Positions 1-7,795 of a stretch of 51,766 nucleotides of DNA are shown piece after piece (the first letter of the stretch is position 1; the number at the start of each line of letters is the position of its first letter). This DNA is from an uncultured Telmatospirillum sp. Its GTDB lineage: Bacteria; Pseudomonadota; Alphaproteobacteria; Rhodospirillales; Magnetospirillaceae. A model generated the notes under the pieces. It was not told where the DNA came from. It searched no databases and saw only the letters and a program-made list of their open reading frames with translations. The translations under genes were made by a program, and so were the position numbers. The DNA lies in NCBI GenBank assembly GCA_903858635.1, contig CAIOJO010000253.1, positions 1-51,766 on the forward strand, written 5' to 3'.

Positions 1-81
1 ACCCTGCGAGCCGCCCTGCTGGCCCATCAGGCCAAGCATTCCATCAACCCCGATCTTGAACAGCACGCCAAGGCCGCGTAG
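1..81 (+). CDS. C-terminal end of an unidentified gene (partial)
   Basis: Reading from base 1, a frame stays open for 26 codons and ends in TAG at 79-81. The tail is Ala/His/Lys-rich and ends HAKAA. The start lies outside the window, so neither the function nor the reality of the gene can be judged from this fragment. It is in a different frame from the DUF4214 gene that follows, so it is not simply that gene's N-terminus unless a frameshift has occurred. No family is recognised. Confidence 0.35.
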   Translation, partial: TLRAALLAHQAKHSINPDLEQHAKAA

Positions 82-155
82 CCTGTTCAGACCGTGACGC
101 CTGCCGAGCGAATTTCAACACGGCTCGGGACAATCCCCCGCCCGGCGGCAATTCC

Positions 156-1664
156 GTGGTGGGGTTCCAGGACGCCAGCTTTACCAGCGGCTATGACGCA
201 GTGGTGCTGCCTGGATCACGCAACAGCTACGCCATCCAGGTCAGCGCCAACGGCGTGACCGCCATCAAGGATATCGGGGTGGGGGATGCCAGCTATGGAC
301 AGACGGTGACGGTGAGCGGCGAAAGCTATCTGATCTTCAATGGCGCCAGTTCGACCACCGTCGCCGGCTTGCCGGTCTACTCGCAGATCTATTTCATCGA
401 GACGCCGGACAATGCCCAACTGGCCCAGTTCTTCGCTGCCGCGACGCAATTCAAGACCTCGATCGCGCTCGCGGGCCTCGAATATTGGCAGGGCGCCCTG
501 AGCAGCGGCATGTCGCTCACCTCGATCGCCCAAAGCTTCCTCGACACCAGCTATTTCCAGACCACATATGGCAGTTCGGGCACGACCCACGCCCAGCATG
601 TCAGTTACGTGGAAGCTCTCTACAGCAATATCCTCGGAATGAACCTCGGGGCGACCGATGCCGGCGTCCAATACTGGGCCAACGACCTGGACAGCGGCGT
701 CCTCAGCGCCGCCCAGACGCTGATCAGCTTCACCAATGCGACAACCACCACCTCGACGATCAACGCCATGTCGGGGGCCACGGCGGGCATTGGCATTGGT
801 TGGCTGATCGACCCAAGTCTTACCGGCGGCTATGCCGACCCGGGCCTGCAGATTGCGGCACAGACCGCGCTGAGCCAGGCCGCCGTGAGCAATTTCTACA
901 ATCTGAGCCTGATCGATCCCAACTCGCTGACCAATGCCGGTGTGAGCGCCAACGGGATCACCTTAACCCCGGGGACCGTCCAGCTTGGCGGCACCACCAC
1001 CACCGGCACGGTGGTCACCCTGTCGCCTTCATTTTCGCAAGCGACCATTGCCGGGTCGGGATACACCCTTCACGATGGGCCGGGCAGCGACAGCATCACC
1101 GTCAGCGGTGCCCACAATGTGATCTTCGTCGGCAGCGCGACCACGGACCGCCTCGACCTGGCCTTTGGTACCAACACCTCGGTTGCCGGATTCACGCCGG
1201 GCAAAGGGTCGGTCCTTGCCGTCAGCGGAACGATCAACGAGACGGCGGTATCGCTCCTCAACGGCACAACGACGGCCGTGCATGGCAGTAGCCTCGCCTT
1301 CGGCACAGCCAGTGCCGCGACGGCTTACTTCGTCAATATCGGCGGCCTCGGCGATGGCAGCGCGACCTCGGTGGCGGCGGCCGCCAACGCCGCCTATCTG
1401 GTCGCGGACGTCACCGGCAATGCCGGCACCGGCGCTCTGGGCGAGCATGTGATATTCATTGGCACCGACAGCGGCGGCGATACCGAGATCTGGTCATTCC
1501 GGGGACCACTGACCAGCTTCACGGTCAACAGCCAAGCCATGAAGGTGCCGATCGCCGGTGCCGACACCAGCGGAACCCATGCCGTCATCGCCACCGATAT
1601 CACCCTGATCGCCACCCTGATCGGTGTCCCGGCCACGAACCTGACGGCGGCTGATCTGGCGTAG
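156..1664 (+). CDS. DUF4214-type secreted or surface protein, 5' end probably incomplete
   Basis: The 502-residue product is rich in Gly, Ala, Ser and Thr and almost free of Cys, the usual composition of proteins secreted by type I systems or displayed on the surface. Residues of about 100-195 contain the alternating pattern of the DUF4214 domain (LAGLEYWQ, then YVEALYSNILG and GVQYWANDL). The C-terminal third carries Asp/Gly-rich beta-type segments resembling serralysin-like secretion regions. The only in-frame start codons are GTG at 156 and 159, without a Shine-Dalgarno sequence. There is no signal peptide, and the frame stays open back to position 60 with protein-like composition. The N-terminus may therefore be truncated or frameshifted. 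It ends directly against the convergent ligase gene (TAG 1662-1664, opposing TAA from 1665). A role in adhesion or the cell envelope is inferred only from the neighbouring polysaccharide locus. Confidence 0.7.
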   Translation: MVGFQDASFTSGYDAVVLPGSRNSYAIQVSANGVTAIKDIGVGDASYGQTVTVSGESYLIFNGASSTTVAGLPVYSQIYFIETPDNAQLAQFFAAATQFKTSIALAGLEYWQGALSSGMSLTSIAQSFLDTSYFQTTYGSSGTTHAQHVSYVEALYSNILGMNLGATDAGVQYWANDLDSGVLSAAQTLISFTNATTTTSTINAMSGATAGIGIGWLIDPSLTGGYADPGLQIAAQTALSQAAVSNFYNLSLIDPNSLTNAGVSANGITLTPGTVQLGGTTTTGTVVTLSPSFSQATIAGSGYTLHDGPGSDSITVSGAHNVIFVGSATTDRLDLAFGTNTSVAGFTPGKGSVLAVSGTINETAVSLLNGTTTAVHGSSLAFGTASAATAYFVNIGGLGDGSATSVAAAANAAYLVADVTGNAGTGALGEHVIFIGTDSGGDTEIWSFRGPLTSFTVNSQAMKVPIAGADTSGTHAVIATDITLIATLIGVPATNLTAADLA

Positions 1665-3095
1665 TTATCGCGGGGCCCAACCGGCCTCCGAGACCACCAT
1701 CGCCAATGGCAATGCCGCCCGTACCTGGCCCTGCCGGCCGGCCACCACCAATCCCGCCGTCAGCATCCAGATCAGGCTGACGACGCCCGGCGCGTTGGGC
1801 AGCGGTCCCTGCTCGGTCAGCCCCATGATCAGCACATAGAAGGCCAGGCTGTCGCGCCCCAGGCTCGGCGACCGCAGGAAGGCCCGCAACTGGCCCCAAA
1901 TCGCCGCCAACAACAGGCCGAGGCCGACCACGCCGAGATACAGCAAGGCCTGCAAATAGGCGTTGTGGGCATGGTTGAGGTGCCAGCGGAAAAAGTCGCG
2001 CATCACCACATTGCCGGACCCGAAACCGTGACCCAGCCAAGGGGCGTCGGCCACCTTGTGGAGAACGCTTCGCCAGATATCCAGCCGGCCCGACAGGGTC
2101 AGCACCTCGCGCGCCTCGCCGGAGCGGCTCATCAGGCGCAAGACATCGCGCGGCACCAGGGCATCGAAGCCCAACCCATAGACCACCAGCCCGGCCGCCA
2201 TTGCCGCCGCCAGGCTGGCCGCCGCGAAATAGGTCAACACGCCGCGCTGCCGGCAGAAGGCGATGACCCAGGCCAGGAGCATGGCCGCCGCCGGCATCCG
2301 CGAGCGGCTGAGAACCAGCCCGGCCAGGCCGCCGACCACCAGCAGCCACCACAACCAGCGCCAGGCGGCACGGCGCGCCAACAGAAAGGCGGCGAGGAAG
2401 ATCGCCGAGGCGCAGGCTTCGGCCAGGCCGATCGGGTGGTCGGTGGTGCCGGCCAGGCGATCGAGCGTGGCGGTACTGCCCGGACTGGGGCCGGCCAGAC
2501 TGTTGCTAAACGGCGCCACCAGCAGCGACGGAAACACCACCAGGGCACAGCCGAGGGCCAATCCGAACAGCACCTCGCGTTCCTCCAGCAGCTGGGTCGT
2601 GGCCAGGGCAAACAGCAGGCAGCAGAAGAAACCAAGGCTCGAGCTCAGGGTATAGCCGGGCACCGGCGACCAGGCCGCCGAAACCGCCATCAGCCCGACC
2701 AGCAAGCCGACGAAACAGGCCGGCGGCTCGGCCATGGCCCGCCGCATCAGCCCCAGATGCATCAGCCCCATCGTTCCGGCGGCCAGCCATACGCCCCCTT
2801 TCAGCAGGACTTGCCAGTCGAGCGACTTGTCGGTCCAGGCACGGGCCCGGAAGGTCGATTCGGTCACAAACACCAACAGTGCCAACATGGCCACATAGGG
2901 CCAAGACTCGCCACGCCGGGCGGCGGCGGCGGCAGGAACCAGCCACAGAGCCCCCACGAAGGCCAGCGGCAGCCAGATCAACGCCGGCAGTTCGCCGCCG
3001 TCCACCGCGGCCGCCGCCAGACAGCCGGCGAAGGCGGCAATGGCCAGCGCGGTCAGGGTGATCAGGGCGCCGCGCGGGATCATCGGGCTGTTCAT
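1665..3095 (-). CDS. O-antigen ligase / Wzy-like polymerase, multispanning membrane protein
   Basis: The 476-residue protein has about ten or more hydrophobic segments and a large loop before the last few helices, the layout of the O-antigen ligase (WaaL/RfaL, Wzy_C) superfamily. In that family the inner-membrane enzyme joins or polymerises lipid-linked glycans on the periplasmic face. The start is the ATG at 3095 (MNSPMIPRG), preceded by GGAG six bases upstream. It overlaps the flippase stop as ATGA, so the two are translationally coupled. A longer open frame extends upstream but is only antisense-like sequence inside the flippase gene. Together with the Wzx-like flippase and the Wzz/BY-kinase it completes a Wzx/Wzy-type export set. 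Sequence alone cannot separate ligase from polymerase. Confidence 0.82.
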   Translation of the reverse strand: MNSPMIPRGALITLTALAIAAFAGCLAAAAVDGGELPALIWLPLAFVGALWLVPAAAAARRGESWPYVAMLALLVFVTESTFRARAWTDKSLDWQVLLKGGVWLAAGTMGLMHLGLMRRAMAEPPACFVGLLVGLMAVSAAWSPVPGYTLSSSLGFFCCLLFALATTQLLEEREVLFGLALGCALVVFPSLLVAPFSNSLAGPSPGSTATLDRLAGTTDHPIGLAEACASAIFLAAFLLARRAAWRWLWWLLVVGGLAGLVLSRSRMPAAAMLLAWVIAFCRQRGVLTYFAAASLAAAMAAGLVVYGLGFDALVPRDVLRLMSRSGEAREVLTLSGRLDIWRSVLHKVADAPWLGHGFGSGNVVMRDFFRWHLNHAHNAYLQALLYLGVVGLGLLLAAIWGQLRAFLRSPSLGRDSLAFYVLIMGLTEQGPLPNAPGVVSLIWMLTAGLVVAGRQGQVRAALPLAMVVSEAGWAPR

Positions 3096-4390
3096 GCCGG
3101 TCTCCAGTGCCGAATGGCCTTGCGCAGATACAGAATTCCGAACAGCAGGCTGCCCAGCACGCCGCTCTGCAGCCCGATCATGGCACCGGCGACCCCCCAA
3201 GCCGGCACCGCGGCATAGCAGATGGCGGCGGCGGCCACCGCCGCCAGCAGCCGCCCGCGAAACAGCAGATCGGGCCGCCGCAGCAGCATCAGTCCGGTTT
3301 CCACCGGATAGGCGGCCAGCGTCAGGCCGGAGGTGACGATCCACAGGTAGAGAATGTCCTCGAAGCCGGCATAGCGATGGGCGTAAACCAGCGCCAAGGC
3401 CGGCCGGGCCAGACAGGCCACGGCGGCCATATAGGGCAGCGAGACGGTGGCCATGGCCAAGGTGGTGCGCAGCAACTGGCGCCGCAGGCCGCCAACCCCC
3501 GCCTCGGCCAGGGCCCGAGCGGCCCGCGGTTTGTCGAAATTATCGACCGCCGTGCCGACGATGTTGAGCGGCTGGGTGAAATTGCGCAGCGCCTGATAGG
3601 CGGCCACCGGAACCGGCCCGACCATCGAGCCGAGAATCAGCGCCGGCAAGTGAAAATACCCGTTATAGGCAAGGTTGCTCAGCAGCGACCAGGTCAGGAA
3701 GCCGCGCAACCGAACGAAGAATGCCTTGCCGCCACGCCCCGATGCGTGGTCGGCGGTGCGCCGCACCACCGGCAGAAACAAGGCGGCTGCCGCCAGATTG
3801 GCCGCCGCATAGGCGGCCACCGCGGCGGCCAGCGAGTGCAGCCGCGTGGCCAGAAAGAAGCCCCCCAGCGTGATCCCGGTGTAGAGCCCGGCCCCGGCCA
3901 CCGCCAGCGCGTAACGGCCCAGCTGGATCGCCCAGCGGCGGTAGAATTCGTAATAGTAGTTGGGGCCGATGAACACCAGGGTCGCCAGGAAAGCCTGGCG
4001 CATCCAGCCCGGCCCGCCGAACGGCGCCACCAGCAAGGCGGCGATTGCCAACCCGGCCAGCGACAGGGCCACCGCCACCGTATTCAGCTCGCGCCACCGC
4101 CGCCCCTCGCGGCCCAGCCCGTCGGTCTGGGCGGTGTGGATGACGAACGGCACGACGACGATCGAGCGGTGCAGATTCACCAGGAACTGCAGGCAGATAT
4201 AGGCAAATGAATAAAGGCCGAAGTCTTCGACCGAAAAGTCCCGCGCCAACACCAGGAGGGCAAGGAAGTTGGCCCCGGAAATCAGCCCCTGCTCGAACAG
4301 CGACAGCAGTCGCACCGGGTCGGAGGCCGGACCGACCAGGCGGGCCAGCCATTTGCGCGGTGGATCCGGCAAGGCCGAGGCGTGGGTCAT
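3092..4390 (-). CDS. Wzx-type polysaccharide flippase
   Basis: The 432-residue protein has around 12 hydrophobic helices spread over its length and a short charged N-terminus (MTHASALPDPPRKW). It resembles the polysaccharide biosynthesis/MATE-like flippases (Wzx, RfbX) that move undecaprenyl-linked repeat units across the inner membrane. The central segment after the sixth helix, YFHLPALILGSMVGPVPVAA, is typical of this superfamily. Its TGA overlaps the ATG of the ligase-like gene. The start at 4390 has only a weak ribosome binding site. The function is assigned from topology and context, and the substrate is unknown. Confidence 0.82.
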   Translation of the reverse strand: MTHASALPDPPRKWLARLVGPASDPVRLLSLFEQGLISGANFLALLVLARDFSVEDFGLYSFAYICLQFLVNLHRSIVVVPFVIHTAQTDGLGREGRRWRELNTVAVALSLAGLAIAALLVAPFGGPGWMRQAFLATLVFIGPNYYYEFYRRWAIQLGRYALAVAGAGLYTGITLGGFFLATRLHSLAAAVAAYAAANLAAAALFLPVVRRTADHASGRGGKAFFVRLRGFLTWSLLSNLAYNGYFHLPALILGSMVGPVPVAAYQALRNFTQPLNIVGTAVDNFDKPRAARALAEAGVGGLRRQLLRTTLAMATVSLPYMAAVACLARPALALVYAHRYAGFEDILYLWIVTSGLTLAAYPVETGLMLLRRPDLLFRGRLLAAVAAAAICYAAVPAWGVAGAMIGLQSGVLGSLLFGILYLRKAIRHWRPA

Positions 4391-4424
4391 GGGCGGGCCG
4401 AATATGGCATTGCAATGGCTTGGG

Positions 4425-5519
4425 CTAACTGGCGGATCGGGACAGGGCGTCTTCTAGCGCTTGATAGAGGGGTTTGGCGGCGAGCTGCCGGTCGAACGGC
4501 AACGGGCGGTCGTCCGGCTCCTCGGCGGCCCGCCAGCTCTTATCGTCGGACAGTCCCCAGCAGACCACCGTGTCGCAGCCGGCCGCCAACACCGTGTCGA
4601 GATAAGCCTTGGCCAGGGCGGCGGTCTTGCGGTCCTTTTCGTCCGCCCCGCGAACCCGGTCGGCCCGCAGGTCGAACTCGGTAACCATCGGCACCAGGCC
4701 GAGATCCCGCACCTCGCCGAGGAACCGGCCGAAGGCGGCGGCATCGAAGGCGTCGCCGACCCTGAGATGCGACTGCAGTCCGAGCGCATGGACCGGGGCA
4801 TCGGCCTTGCGCAGCCGTTCCAGCAGCCGCAGCACCGCCCTGCGCCGGCGGCGGGTCCATTCGGCCTCGTGTTCGCAGCCATAATCGTTGTAGACCAGCC
4901 GCGCCTCGGGGGCGAAACGGCCGGCCAGCTTGTAGGCGGCCACCACATAATCGGGACCGGCGACCCGGAGCCACGGGCTGTCCCGCAACCCGTCGTCACG
5001 TCCGTGTTCCGGTTCGACCGCTTCGTTGACCACGTCCCAGGACGAGACCAGCCGGCGATAGCGGCCGATCACCGTCTGCATATGGCGCTCCAGCAGCCCC
5101 TCCCAACTGGCCGGCGACAGGGATTGCAGCAGCCAGACCGGCATCTCCATGTGCCAGATCAGGGTATGGCCGCGCAGCGCCATGCCGTGCTGCCGGGCGA
5201 AGCCGGCCAGTCGGTCGCAGGCGGCGAAATCGAAGCTGTCGGGCCCCGGCCGCAGCGGCTTCCATTTCATTTCCCAGGTTGGCGTCAGCAACGCGCATTG
5301 CGCCGCCACCAGCGCCGCATAGGCGGGGTCGGCCAAATCGCTGCTGGCCACCGCCGAGCCGAACCAGATGCCGCGCCGGCAGGCCACCGCCGACAGCCCG
5401 CCGGCGCCGGGCCGGCCGCAAGTCTCGGCAACGCTTATCGCCACCGCCGGCCGGGCGATGGCGAGGGCAGCCAGCCCGGCCAACAATCGGCGGCGCGACG
5501 GCCGGGCCGGTTCAGACAT
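4425..5519 (-). CDS. Tat-exported GH10 glycosidase (endo-1,4-beta-xylanase family)
   Basis: The 364-residue protein begins with an SRRRLLAG twin-arginine signal followed by a hydrophobic stretch, so export of the folded enzyme to the periplasm or outside is expected. The rest matches glycoside hydrolase family 10. It has the substrate-binding region GHTLIWH, the acid/base motif WDVVNEA (Glu166 by my count) and the nucleophile motif VTEFD (Glu281). Both catalytic glutamates are present. GH10 enzymes cleave beta-1,4-xylan and, in some members, other beta-1,4-glycans. The gene sits inside a polysaccharide biosynthesis locus, which points to editing or release of the locus's own polymer. The start at 5519 overlaps the end of the preceding glycosyltransferase by eight bases. 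A longer open frame to 5549 exists, but the Tat signal supports 5519. Confidence 0.88.
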   Translation of the reverse strand: MSEPARPSRRRLLAGLAALAIARPAVAISVAETCGRPGAGGLSAVACRRGIWFGSAVASSDLADPAYAALVAAQCALLTPTWEMKWKPLRPGPDSFDFAACDRLAGFARQHGMALRGHTLIWHMEMPVWLLQSLSPASWEGLLERHMQTVIGRYRRLVSSWDVVNEAVEPEHGRDDGLRDSPWLRVAGPDYVVAAYKLAGRFAPEARLVYNDYGCEHEAEWTRRRRRAVLRLLERLRKADAPVHALGLQSHLRVGDAFDAAAFGRFLGEVRDLGLVPMVTEFDLRADRVRGADEKDRKTAALAKAYLDTVLAAGCDTVVCWGLSDDKSWRAAEEPDDRPLPFDRQLAAKPLYQALEDALSRSAS

Positions 5520-6420
5520 GGAACCGCTCCTGCCCGAGATTCGACGCATCCCACAAGCTTCCGGCCATGCGGGCGACGCGGTAGTAGCGCAGTCGGATCA
5601 GAACCCGCAGGGCTGCCAGCCGCTGCATGGTGCCGGCCAGATGCGGGCTGATCACCACCTCCCAGATCTTGTCCATCGGCGGCACCGCGTAGAGCGTCAC
5701 GAACAGGATCCAGCGCAACAGGAACAGGTCCTGTTCGCGCATGGCGTTGCGTTGATGGAAGATGGTCCGGTCCATTTTCCAGCGCAGATCGCTCCAGCTG
5801 CGGCGGGCCGGATGCTTGACCACCGCATCGGGGGCGAAACCGACGCGATAGCCCATCGCCGTGGCCCGCCTGCCCCATTCCAGATCCTCGGGCAGCCGGC
5901 CATTGCGGAAGCCGCCGACCTTTTCGAAGACCGGCCGGCTGGTGATGATATTGGCGCCGGCGGCGAAATGTTTGCGGTGCACATAGAGTTGCTGCTGGAA
6001 GCCGAACACCTTCTCGTAAAGCTCGACTTCGGTGGGCTGCCTCTCGTCGACGCAGAAGATCAGGATGTCGCCGCCCAGGATGTCCGGGGCCCCCGGGGCG
6101 ATCAACCGCCGCACCCCATTGGCCACCCAGTCGCGATCCGGCAGGCAATCGGAATCGGTGAAGGCCAGGATCTCGCCCCGGCTCAGCTGAACCCCGCGGT
6201 TGCGCGCGGTGCCGCAGCCGCGCTCCGCCTCGAAGGCCTCACGGACCCCCGGAAAGGCGGCGATGATGTCGCGAATCGGACGCGCCGATCCGTTGTCGAC
6301 GACGACGATCTCGGTCAATTCGCTGGGGTAGGATTGCTGCTGCAGGAGTTCCAGGCAGCGGGGCAGGCGCGCGTGATCATTCAGATGCGGTATGACGACG
6401 CTCACCCGCGGCTGGCTCAT
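5512..6420 (-). CDS. Family 2 glycosyltransferase
   Basis: The 302-residue protein opens with SVVIPHLNDHARL, the nucleotide-sugar binding strand of a GT-A fold. It continues with EIVVVDNGSA and the DSDCLPD metal-binding motif, the normal order for glycosyltransferase family 2. A later TEVELYEKVFGFQQQLYV block and a hydrophobic segment near the C-terminus suggest membrane association. The start is taken at ATG 6420, ten bases after the upstream GT4 gene stops. The longer frame to 6456 would overlap GT4. It probably adds a sugar to the lipid-linked repeat unit on the cytoplasmic face. Donor and acceptor cannot be read from the sequence. Confidence 0.88.
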   Translation of the reverse strand: MSQPRVSVVIPHLNDHARLPRCLELLQQQSYPSELTEIVVVDNGSARPIRDIIAAFPGVREAFEAERGCGTARNRGVQLSRGEILAFTDSDCLPDRDWVANGVRRLIAPGAPDILGGDILIFCVDERQPTEVELYEKVFGFQQQLYVHRKHFAAGANIITSRPVFEKVGGFRNGRLPEDLEWGRRATAMGYRVGFAPDAVVKHPARRSWSDLRWKMDRTIFHQRNAMREQDLFLLRWILFVTLYAVPPMDKIWEVVISPHLAGTMQRLAALRVLIRLRYYRVARMAGSLWDASNLGQERFHV

Positions 6421-6430
6421 GGCGCCTCTC

Positions 6431-7669
6431 TCAGCTCGACGCGCGCTGGTCGGCACGCCGCCGGGGAACGGTGGCGATCAGCGTCTCGTAGGCCGCCACC
6501 AGGCGCGGCGCCTGCCGCTGCCAGGACAGTTCGCCCTCGATGCGCTGGCGGCCGATGGCACCCAACCGGCGGCACAGGGCTTGGTCGTCGAGCAGCGTAC
6601 CGATCTTTTCGGCCAGGTCGGCGGGGTCGTTGGGCCTGGCATAGAGGGCCGCCTCGCCGGCCGAGACCCGCCCCTCGGGCAGGTCGAATTGCACCACCGG
6701 TTTGCCCAGCGCCATGTATTCGAGCACCTTGTTCATCGTGCATTTGTCGTTGAACCCGTTGGATGGGTCGGGACAGACGCAGACGTCGCAGCTGTTCAGC
6801 CAGGGCAACTGCTCGTCGCCGTCCAGCCAGCCGGTGAACAGCAGGCGATCGGTGATGCCCAGGGTGGCAGCCAGCCGTTCGAGGGCGGGGCGGTCGGGCC
6901 CGTCGCCGATCAACACGAACTGCACGTCGCGCGGCGTGCCGACCCGCAGCAGGTGGTGGGCGGCGCGGATCAGGTAGTCGACACCATCCTGGCTGTTCAT
7001 CACCCCCATATACCCCACCAGGTGGCGGCGCCCGCGACGCAGCTCGGGCACCGCCGGCCCCACCCGCAACCGGTCGAGGTCGGGGCCGCTGCGCACCACG
7101 AAGACGCGGTCGGGATCCATGCCGCCCCGCTTGATGGCGACTTGCCGAAAGGTATCGTTGGTGGCGAGGGAAATGTCGGCGCTCTTGAAGGTCCACCGTT
7201 CGAGCAACAGCAGCAGGCGATGCAACGGGCCTCGGCGCTTGAACTTCGCCTCGAACAGTTCGGGGCTCAGATCGTGATGGTCGAAGACGAACCGCTTGCC
7301 GAGCAGCAGCTTGAAGAGCAGGCCGACCAAGAAGATGGTCTCGGGCGGGTTGCAGGCCTCGATCACATCGAAGCCGCGGCTCAGCAGCACGCGCCAGGCG
7401 AGGACGAACTGCCAGAACAAGGCGATCGAATACTCGGCCAGGTAGCCCGCCACCCCCACCGCGTCCTCGGGCAGCCAATGGCGGAATATGTGGATGCCGT
7501 CGACCACCACATAGGGCTCCGGGCAGGCCGGCCGGCGCGGACAGATCACGCTGACCTGCCAACCGGCATCGCGCAGTGCCAAGGCCTCCTGCCAGACCCG
7601 GCGGTCGCGCGGTACCGGCAGATTCTCGACGATCAAGAGGACGCCTCCAAGCCGCTCATTGCCCGACAT
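6431..7669 (-). CDS. Family 4 glycosyltransferase
   Basis: The 412-residue protein has two Rossmann-like halves of a GT-B fold. The N-terminal half contains NLPVPRDRRVWQEALALRDA, typical of GT4 enzymes of exopolysaccharide loci. The C-terminal half carries LVGYMGVMNSQDGVDYLI, LLFTGWLDGDEQLP and a nucleotide-sugar binding segment around YMALGKPVVQFD. A retaining transfer from an NDP-sugar to the growing lipid-linked oligosaccharide is expected from the family. The start at 7669 is preceded by AAGGA at suitable spacing. The 124-base gap upstream carries the terminator of the BY-kinase gene, so GT4 may be the first gene of a separate transcript running GT4-GT2-GH10-Wzx-ligase. Confidence 0.88.
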   Translation of the reverse strand: MSGNERLGGVLLIVENLPVPRDRRVWQEALALRDAGWQVSVICPRRPACPEPYVVVDGIHIFRHWLPEDAVGVAGYLAEYSIALFWQFVLAWRVLLSRGFDVIEACNPPETIFLVGLLFKLLLGKRFVFDHHDLSPELFEAKFKRRGPLHRLLLLLERWTFKSADISLATNDTFRQVAIKRGGMDPDRVFVVRSGPDLDRLRVGPAVPELRRGRRHLVGYMGVMNSQDGVDYLIRAAHHLLRVGTPRDVQFVLIGDGPDRPALERLAATLGITDRLLFTGWLDGDEQLPWLNSCDVCVCPDPSNGFNDKCTMNKVLEYMALGKPVVQFDLPEGRVSAGEAALYARPNDPADLAEKIGTLLDDQALCRRLGAIGRQRIEGELSWQRQAPRLVAAYETLIATVPRRRADQRASS

Positions 7670-7770
7670 CCTTGGTCCTTTATCCGCGAGTGTTGAGAGA
7701 GCAAAGCGGACGCGCCGCGTCTCGGCCGATCGTCGTCACCCAGACAGACGGAACTCATGAAGTGACAACG

Positions 7771-7795
7771 AAAAACCGGGAATCGCCCGTTTTTT
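7771..7795 (-). terminator. Rho-independent terminator after the BY-kinase gene
   Basis: Immediately after the kinase stop codon, the minus strand reads a CGGG...CCCG hairpin flanked by A-run and T-run (AAAAACGGG / CCCGGTTTTT), with one unpaired base in the stem. The T-run on both strands means it could work bidirectionally. It separates the kinase gene from the downstream glycosyltransferase transcript. Confidence 0.6.
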
